A DNA stretch of 64,000 bases from Pseudomonadota bacterium (GTDB lineage: Bacteria > Pseudomonadota > Gammaproteobacteria > Burkholderiales > Burkholderiaceae_B), in assembly GCA_023425645.1 (NCBI GenBank), contig JAFACG010000009.1, positions 1 to 64,000 of the forward strand. The letters are read 5' to 3'. Made by a program: the position numbers and the translations under genes. Of this stretch, positions 59,023-64,000 are shown in pieces (position 1 is the first letter of the stretch; each line of letters starts with the position of its first letter). A model generated the notes under the pieces. The model was not told where the DNA came from, did no database searches, and saw nothing but the letters and a program-made list of their open reading frames with translations.

Positions 59023-59370
59023 TTACTTGATCAGGAAGTCGTCGCGGCTTTGGCCCTGGGCTTCGGCGTCGATGATCCAGCGCGGAGGGCGGCCGCGGCC
59101 GGTCCAGGTGTCCTGGGTGCCGGGATGGCGGTACTTGGGAGGCAGGCTGGCCTTGGGTTCGTTGGAGCCGGCGGAGGCACCGCGCTTGGAGGTTTTTTCC
59201 AGCGCTTCAGCCACTTCTTCGAGGGTGATCTCGTTGTCTTGCATGGACTTCACGATGGAAGCAATGACAGGACGGCGTTGTTTGACCTTCAGGGACTTCA
59301 TCTGCTTTTGCAACCGCAGAATCTCTTTTTCTATCTTTTGCTTGGCAGAGCTGTAAGTTTCGACGGACAT
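59023..59370 (-). CDS. H-NS family nucleoid protein
   Basis: DNA-binding silencer of 115 residues. The N-terminal half is a coiled coil for oligomerisation (AKQKIEKEILRLQKQM...). The C-terminal domain has TWTGRGRPPRW (88-98), the core loop that reads the minor groove of AT-rich DNA. ATG at 59370 with AGGAA upstream. The adjacent AT-rich island (59440-59700) is a plausible target, possibly for autoregulation. Confidence 0.93.
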   Translation of the reverse strand: MSVETYSSAKQKIEKEILRLQKQMKSLKVKQRRPVIASIVKSMQDNEITLEEVAEALEKTSKRGASAGSNEPKASLPPKYRHPGTQDTWTGRGRPPRWIIDAEAQGQSRDDFLIK

Positions 59371-59402
59371 ATGGGATTCCTGTTTGGTGATTGTAGTTAT
59401 CT

Positions 59403-59435
59403 GATAAACGCTGCCTTTGCCGGCTCATGTTTATC
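59403..59435. promoter_or_regulatory. inverted repeat in the leader of the H-NS-like gene
   Basis: Arms GATAAAC (59403-59409) and GTTTATC (59429-59435) are perfect, with a 19-bp spacer, 33 bp upstream of the start codon. It may be an operator or a leader hairpin. Confidence 0.4.
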
Positions 59436-59439
59436 ATGC

Positions 59440-59700
59440 GAAAACAGTGTACTTTGATTTTTTGAAAAATATAAGGGCTCGATGTAAAAAAATTAAGCCG
59501 TAATTCACGGCCTCGATTGTTCTTTGTAATCGAACTGTCAGTTTGCGTAATTACTTTGGCGGGGTGATTATTTATCCTAATCGGGGGCTATCATATTTTT
59601 GAATGGGTTTATATAAAAACGGTATAGCTATATAGAGTATTAATGTCTCAATACGATACGCTTTGCATTCATACTCACAAAATGTCGTAGCCGGTGTTTC
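59440..59700. other. AT-rich intergenic island
   Basis: The gap between the H-NS-like gene and tldD (527 bp) contains a stretch visibly richer in A and T than anything else in the window, with runs such as TTTATATAAAAA and several TATA-like hexamers. I see no supportable gene or RNA. Open frames are short and without ribosome sites. It is likely to hold the promoter of the H-NS-like gene and H-NS binding sites. Confidence 0.5.
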
Positions 59701-59897
59701 ACCGAGATGCGCCTGCCAATCGAGGGCCTGGCCCGCGCGGGGCGCGGGCGCGATCATGAGCCATCGCGCGCAGCGGCGCATTCTGTTTTAATGCAGTGGT
59801 GGACACAGTCCGGACGACGTTCATCGCGCCGGCCCGGCGAAAATGATTCGACCCTTGCGCATGACTGCCGCAACGGGTTTGCCAGTAGGAATACATA

Positions 59898-61358
59898 ATG
59901 AAGCTTGTTGATCCCGCCATCGATGCCTTGGCGTGCGCCCGCGGCCTGTTGCTGGAGCCCTGGGGCCTGAATGAAACCCATCTGTCCAGTGCGCTGGGCG
60001 AAATCCTGACCCATCAGGCGGACTATGCCGACCTGTATTTCCAGTACACCCGCAGCGAAGGCTGGAGCCTGGACGAGGGCATCGTCAAGAGCGGCAGCTT
60101 TTCCATCGAACAGGGCGTGGGCGTGCGCGCGCTCAGCGGCGAGAAGACCGCTTTCGCCTATTCCGATTCCATCAGCCAGGACGCGCTGCTGTCTTCGGCC
60201 CGCGTGGTGCGGTCCATCGCGCGCCAGGGCGGCAATGGCAAGAGCGGCGTGCTGGTGCCCTCCAGGCTGACGCGGCCCGCCCTGTATACCGGCGCCGATC
60301 CCATCAGCAGCCTGTCGGCGCCGGACAAGGTCGCCCTGCTGGGTCGGCTGGAGGCGCTGGCGCGCGCGGCCGATCCGCGCGTGATCCAGGTGATGGCCAG
60401 CCTGGGCGCCGAGTACGACGTGGTGCTGGTGGCCGGCAGCGACGGCCGCCTGGCTGCCGACGTGCGCCCGCTGGTGCATCTGTCCCTGACCATCATCGTC
60501 GAGCAGAACGGGCGCCGCGAGCGCGGCTCGGCCTCGGGCGGCGGACGCGTGGACCTGTCCTATTTCTCGGACGAGCTGCTGCGCAGCTATGTGGACAAGG
60601 CCGTGCGCTCGGCCATGACCAATCTGGAGGCGCGCCCTGCGCCCGCAGGGCGGATGACCGTGGTGCTGGGCCCCGGCTGGCCGGGCGTGATGCTGCACGA
60701 AGCCGTGGGCCACGGCCTGGAGGGCGACTTCAATCGACGCGGCAGCAGCCTGTTCTCGGGCCGCATCGGCGAGCGGGTCGCCTCCAAGGGCGTCACCGTG
60801 GTCGATGACGGCACGCTGGCCAATCGCCGCGGCTCGCTCAATATCGACGACGAAGGCAACCAGACCCAGCGCACCGTCCTGATCGAGGACGGCATCCTGA
60901 AGGGCTATCTGCAGGATACGCACAATGCGCGCCTGATGGGCGCCGCCGTCACCGGCAACGGCCGGCGCGAATCCTATTCCAGCCTGCCCATGCCGCGCAT
61001 GACCAATACCTTCATGCTCGGCGGCGACAAGGACCCGCAGGAGATCATCGCCTCGGTCAAGAAAGGCCTGTATGCCGTGGACTTCGGCGGCGGCCAGGTG
61101 GACATCACCAGCGGCAAGTTCGTGTTCTCGGCTTCGGAAGCCTGGGTCATCGAGAACGGCAAGCTGATGTATCCCGTCAAGGGCGCCACCCTGATCGGCA
61201 ACGGACCGGACGCCATGAACCAGGTCAGCATGATAGGCAACGACATGCAGCTCGACCCCGGCGTGGGCACCTGCGGCAAGGAAGGGCAGAGCGTGCCCGT
61301 GGGCGTGGGCATACCCACGGTCCGCATGGAGAACCTGACCGTCGGCGGGACCGCCTGA
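59898..61358 (+). CDS. tldD: metalloprotease TldD
   Basis: Zinc metalloprotease subunit of 486 residues that works with TldE/PmbA to trim peptides (for example microcins and modified peptides). HExxxH is His267-Glu268-Ala-Val-Gly-His272 in [13 protein letters not shown]. The C-terminal half has the Tld[17 protein letters not shown] and [18 protein letters not shown] segments. Full length. AGGAA precedes the ATG. pmbA is not in the window. Confidence 0.96.
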   Translation: MKLVDPAIDALACARGLLLEPWGLNETHLSSALGEILTHQADYADLYFQYTRSEGWSLDEGIVKSGSFSIEQGVGVRALSGEKTAFAYSDSISQDALLSSARVVRSIARQGGNGKSGVLVPSRLTRPALYTGADPISSLSAPDKVALLGRLEALARAADPRVIQVMASLGAEYDVVLVAGSDGRLAADVRPLVHLSLTIIVEQNGRRERGSASGGGRVDLSYFSDELLRSYVDKAVRSAMTNLEARPAPAGRMTVVLGPGWPGVMLHEAVGHGLEGDFNRRGSSLFSGRIGERVASKGVTVVDDGTLANRRGSLNIDDEGNQTQRTVLIEDGILKGYLQDTHNARLMGAAVTGNGRRESYSSLPMPRMTNTFMLGGDKDPQEIIASVKKGLYAVDFGGGQVDITSGKFVFSASEAWVIENGKLMYPVKGATLIGNGPDAMNQVSMIGNDMQLDPGVGTCGKEGQSVPVGVGIPTVRMENLTVGGTA

Positions 61359-61385
61359 GGCCAAGGTGGCGCAGACGGGAAAAGA

Positions 61386-61410
61386 ACCTGCCTTCGGGCA
61401 GGTTTTTTTT
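61386..61410 (+). terminator. intrinsic terminator after tldD
   Basis: Stem AACCTGCC-TTCG-GGCAGGTT followed by a run of T. Confidence 0.85.
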
Positions 61411-61505
61411 GTCCGTGCGCAGCTGCTGGCGCGCAGGAGCCTGGAATTGCTGTGCTAGCGCATGCGCCAATCTGTTTCCAGGTGTATCCTGCCGACCAAA
61501 CTCGT

Positions 61506-61557
61506 TTGACTTACACCTTTACTGATCCTATGATTTCAACACGAATGAATCGTGCTG
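61506..61557 (+). promoter_or_regulatory. ectoine operon promoter with overlapping inverted repeat
   Basis: TTGACT (61506-61511), a 17-bp spacer and TATGAT (61529-61534) are an excellent sigma70 match. Over the expected start (about 61541) lies TCA-A-CACGA-ATGAA-TCGTG-C-TGA (61537-61557), an inverted repeat with one mismatch. Its place suits a repressor site, most simply for EctR, which is the first gene downstream. Confidence 0.6.
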
Positions 61558-61580
61558 AATTATTTTGTTTGGCTAATTAA

Positions 61581-62108
61581 ATGACTACTGATCAACAATA
61601 CGACCTGCGCATCCTGCGGGCCCTGCGCCGTATTACCCGCTCGATCGCCCTGCATTCCCGTCAGCTGGCCGCCTACAGCAACATCACGGCGCCGCAGCTG
61701 ATCTGCCTGCGCACGATCATCGAAAAAGGTCCGCTGACCGCCACCGCCATCAGCCGCGAGATGCATGTCAGTCCCAGCACGGTGGTCGGCATCCTGGACC
61801 GCCTGGAAGACAAGAAACTGGTGCTGCGCGAGCGCGGTCGCGAGGATCGTCGCATCGTATTCGTCAGCGCCACTCCCGAAGGCCTGGAACTGGCGCGAGA
61901 CACGCCTTCGCCTCTGCAAAAGAAACTGGCCGATGCCTTGAAGGAGCTGCCCGAGCTGGAGCAGGCCACCATGACCCTGTCGCTGGAGCGCATCGTCCGC
62001 TTGATTGACTCAGACCCGGAATCGCCCATGGAGGCGGGGGATTCCGTGTCGCCGATACTGGAGGTCCCGGAGGGAGACGTGCCCCCTGAATCCGGGCTAG
62101 TGGTTTGA
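61581..62108 (+). CDS. ectR: MarR-type regulator of ectoine genes
   Basis: Winged-helix regulator of 175 residues. Helix-turn-helix [27 protein letters not shown] (segments: [13 protein letters not shown]) is followed by the wing [12 protein letters not shown] with the conserved Asp-Arg-Arg. The position directly before ectA and its family identify it as EctR, known elsewhere as a repressor of ectABC relieved by high salinity. The C-terminal tail of about 25 residues is acidic and unusual in MarR proteins. The stop overlaps the ectA start by four bases. Confidence 0.88.
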   Translation: MTTDQQYDLRILRALRRITRSIALHSRQLAAYSNITAPQLICLRTIIEKGPLTATAISREMHVSPSTVVGILDRLEDKKLVLRERGREDRRIVFVSATPEGLELARDTPSPLQKKLADALKELPELEQATMTLSLERIVRLIDSDPESPMEAGDSVSPILEVPEGDVPPESGLVV

Positions 62109-62659
62109 CTGCATACGCCGAATCATCCCTCACACCCACAGCGGCCCCGGCGGGGCCCGCCGCTCCGGGCGCAGGCCCGACGCTGCGGGCTCCCCAAGCA
62201 CAGGACGCCGCCGCCATCCATCAGCTGATCGCAGAGTGCCCGCCTCTGGATCTCAATTCCGTCTATGTCTACCTGCTGCTTTGCGAGCATTTCCGCCGGA
62301 CCTGCGTGGTCGCGGAGCGAGGCGGCCGGGTGGACGGCTTCATTTCCGCCTATTTCCTGCCCGAGCAGCCCGATGTGCTGTTCGTCTGGCAAGTCGCCGT
62401 ACACGAACGCGCCCGCGGCCAGCGTCTTGCCCAGGCCATGCTGGATCACCTGAAACAGCGTCTGGCCAGCGACCGGATCCGTTTCCTGGAGACCACGGTC
62501 AGCCCGGACAACCAGGCCTCGCGCGGCTTGTTCAAGGCCATGGCGCGGCGCTGGCAGGCGCCGTTGCAGGAGCAGGAATTCTTTCAATCAACGTTGTTCG
62601 GCCGGCAGGCCCACGACGCTGAACCTCTGTTACGAATCGGTCCCTTCGGCGCCGCCTGA
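62105..62659 (+). CDS. ectA: L-2,4-diaminobutyrate acetyltransferase
   Basis: GNAT enzyme of 184 residues acetylating diaminobutyrate, the second step in ectoine synthesis. [16 protein letters not shown] and [18 protein letters not shown] are the EctA hallmarks, and [17 protein letters not shown] is the acetyl-CoA loop. The only plausible start is TTG at 62105, overlapping the ectR stop (TTGA); there is no internal ATG before residue 100, and the ribosome site is weak, so translation probably depends on ectR. The N-terminus is Ala/Pro-rich and likely disordered. ectB follows after 87 bp. Confidence 0.92.
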   Translation: MTAYAESSLTPTAAPAGPAAPGAGPTLRAPQAQDAAAIHQLIAECPPLDLNSVYVYLLLCEHFRRTCVVAERGGRVDGFISAYFLPEQPDVLFVWQVAVHERARGQRLAQAMLDHLKQRLASDRIRFLETTVSPDNQASRGLFKAMARRWQAPLQEQEFFQSTLFGRQAHDAEPLLRIGPFGAA

Positions 62660-62746
62660 AGGGGTCCCTACGCAACAGGACGTTCAAGCCTGCGCTGCGC
62701 GAGCAGCCGGCTCGAGGAGGGGCGTCCTACAACCAGGAGAGGAAAC

Positions 62747-64000
62747 ATGACTGACTTAAAAATATTCGACCGGATGGAGTCCGAAGTCAGAGGCTACGTC
62801 CGGTCCTTCCCGGTCATCTTCAACAAGGCGCGAGGCTCCTTGCTGGAAGATGAGAGCGGCAGGCAGTACATCGATTTTTTCAGTGGCGCCGGCACGCTCA
62901 ATTATGGCCACAACAACCCCCATCTGAAAGAAAAGCTGATCGAGTACCTGAACACCGACGGCGTCGTGCACGGCCTGGACATGGCCACCAGCGCCAAGAA
63001 GTACTTCCTGGAGACGGTGGACCGGGTGCTGCTCAAGCCGCGCGGCTGGAACTACCGGCTGCAGTTCACCGGCCCCACGGGCACCAATGCCGTCGAGGCG
63101 GCGCTCAAGCTGGCGCGCCAGGTCAAGGGGCGGCAGAACATCATTTCCTTCACGCATGGTTTCCACGGCGTCAGCACGGGTTCCCTGGCGGCGACCGCCA
63201 ATTCCAAGTTCCGTCGCGCGGCCGGCGTCGCGCTGGGCAACACCACCTTCATGCCCTATGACGGTTATCTCGGACCGGACGTCAACACCATGGCCTACCT
63301 CGAGCGCATGCTGGAAGATCCCAGCAGCGGCCTGGATCATCCAGCAGCTGTCATCGTGGAAACCGTGCAGGGTGAAGGAGGCGTGAACGTGGCCACGCAG
63401 CGCTGGCTGCGCGAACTGCAGCGCCTGTGCCGCGAACACGACATGCTGCTCATCGTGGACGACATCCAGGTCGGCTGCGGGCGTACGGGCCGCTTCTTCA
63501 GCTTCGAGCAGGCCGGCATCAGCCCCGACATCATCACGCTGTCCAAGTCGCTGTCGGGCTTCGGCCTGCCCATGTCGCTGGTGCTGCTGCGTCCCGAGCT
63601 GGACATCTGGAAGCCCGGTGCGCACAACGGCACCTTCCGCGGCAACAACCTGGCTTTCGTCACGGCGGCCCAGGCGCTGGAGACCTACTGGGCGGACGAC
63701 GCCTTCGAGGCCGAAGTCCAGGCCAAGGAGCGCCAGGTGCGCGACTGGCTGGAGAACCTGGTGCACAGCTACCCCGACACGGGCTTGAGCGTGCGCGGAC
63801 GCGGGCTGATCCAGGGCCTGGCCACGCCGGCAGGCGAGGGCCTGGCCAACAAGATCGCCGCCCAGGCTTTCGAGCACGGACTGGTCGTCGAGACGTCCGG
63901 AGCCCACGACGAGGTGCTCAAGCTGCTGCCGGCCCTGACCATCAGCGGCGAGGAGCTCGCACAAGGGCTGAACATCATTGAACGCAGCGTGGCGCAATGC
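62747..64000 (+). CDS. ectB: diaminobutyrate-2-oxoglutarate transaminase (partial at window end)
   Basis: PLP enzyme making L-2,4-diaminobutyrate from aspartate semialdehyde and glutamate, the first ectoine step. At least 418 codons are present and no stop is reached, so only the C-terminal few residues should be missing (family about 425-435). It begins MTDLKIFDRMESEVRGYVR; the active-site Lys is 267 in TLSKSLSGFG, and the PLP Asp lies in IVDDIQVGCGRTG. ATG at 62747 follows AGGAGAGG. Beyond the window ectC and perhaps ectD are expected. Confidence 0.95.
   Translation, partial: MTDLKIFDRMESEVRGYVRSFPVIFNKARGSLLEDESGRQYIDFFSGAGTLNYGHNNPHLKEKLIEYLNTDGVVHGLDMATSAKKYFLETVDRVLLKPRGWNYRLQFTGPTGTNAVEAALKLARQVKGRQNIISFTHGFHGVSTGSLAATANSKFRRAAGVALGNTTFMPYDGYLGPDVNTMAYLERMLEDPSSGLDHPAAVIVETVQGEGGVNVATQRWLRELQRLCREHDMLLIVDDIQVGCGRTGRFFSFEQAGISPDIITLSKSLSGFGLPMSLVLLRPELDIWKPGAHNGTFRGNNLAFVTAAQALETYWADDAFEAEVQAKERQVRDWLENLVHSYPDTGLSVRGRGLIQGLATPAGEGLANKIAAQAFEHGLVVETSGAHDEVLKLLPALTISGEELAQGLNIIERSVAQC

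Overview
This window looks like chromosomal core sequence from a high-GC betaproteobacterium of the order Burkholderiales, most likely family Alcaligenaceae (Bordetella, Achromobacter, Kerstersia and relatives). Gene content and order support this: pyrG-kdsA-DUF1330-eno-ftsB, leuS-lptE-holA-proA, purD-hemF-nadD-rsfS-rlmH-maf, kynBA, a type B L31 protein and an ectR-ectA-ectB locus. The genus cannot be fixed from the sequence alone. I see no tRNA or rRNA genes, insertion sequences, prophage, CRISPR array or defence island.

Layout. 0-9.5 kb: a thioesterase, the two subunits of a 3-oxoacid CoA-transferase (scoAB), an M24 aminopeptidase, CTP synthase, KDO-8-phosphate synthase, a DUF1330 protein and a drug-efflux MFS gene coupled to a MarR regulator. 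9.5-24.7 kb: enolase-ftsB, then a long minus-strand block with a TadE-like orphan, Hsp33, an RDD membrane protein, an unrecognised 50-residue gene, a THUMP-type rRNA methyltransferase with a remarkable tandem-repeat N-terminus, a HemJ/CopD membrane protein, proA, holA, lptE, leuS, ribosomal proteins L33 and L28, and a Bcr/CflA transporter. 25-30 kb: cyclopropane fatty acid synthase and a glycine-betaine/proline ABC transporter ordered binding protein-permease-ATPase behind a long structured leader. 30-36.3 kb (minus): MATE exporter, GT-C glycosyltransferase, L31, kynAB and radC. 36.4-41.6 kb (plus): fkpB-ispH, maiA, a beta-hydroxyacid dehydrogenase, a DUF945 protein and YciH. 41.6-48.6 kb (minus): a short MipA-like protein, a DsrE-like protein, dsbG and the maf/rlmH/rsfS/nadD/hemF/purD/yebC housekeeping series. 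48.8-61.4 kb: HerA-like ATPase-ghrA, ttuC, EamA transporter, quinone reductase, fbp, pepN, a DUF4136 lipoprotein, an H-NS-type protein beside an AT-rich island, and tldD. 61.5-64 kb: the start of an ectoine operon, ectR-ectA-ectB, with ectB cut by the window end.

Themes. Osmoadaptation is prominent: betaine uptake and ectoine synthesis both occur, and both have recognisable sigma70-type promoters. Translation and ribosome genes are also frequent (LeuRS, L28, L33, L31, RsfS, RlmH, the rRNA methyltransferase and YciH). The most unusual structures are the ten-copy 78-bp in-frame repeat in the rRNA methyltransferase (15675-16460), a terminator-like hairpin that also buries the only visible ribosome-binding site of pyrG (3972-3999), a double palindrome before the 50-residue gene (14213-14248), an 11-G homopolymer upstream of the MFS-marR pair (7102-7112), and the roughly 300-nt structured leader of the betaine transporter (26529-26828). 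None of these is proven to be a new system. All are read directly from the sequence, with function inferred.
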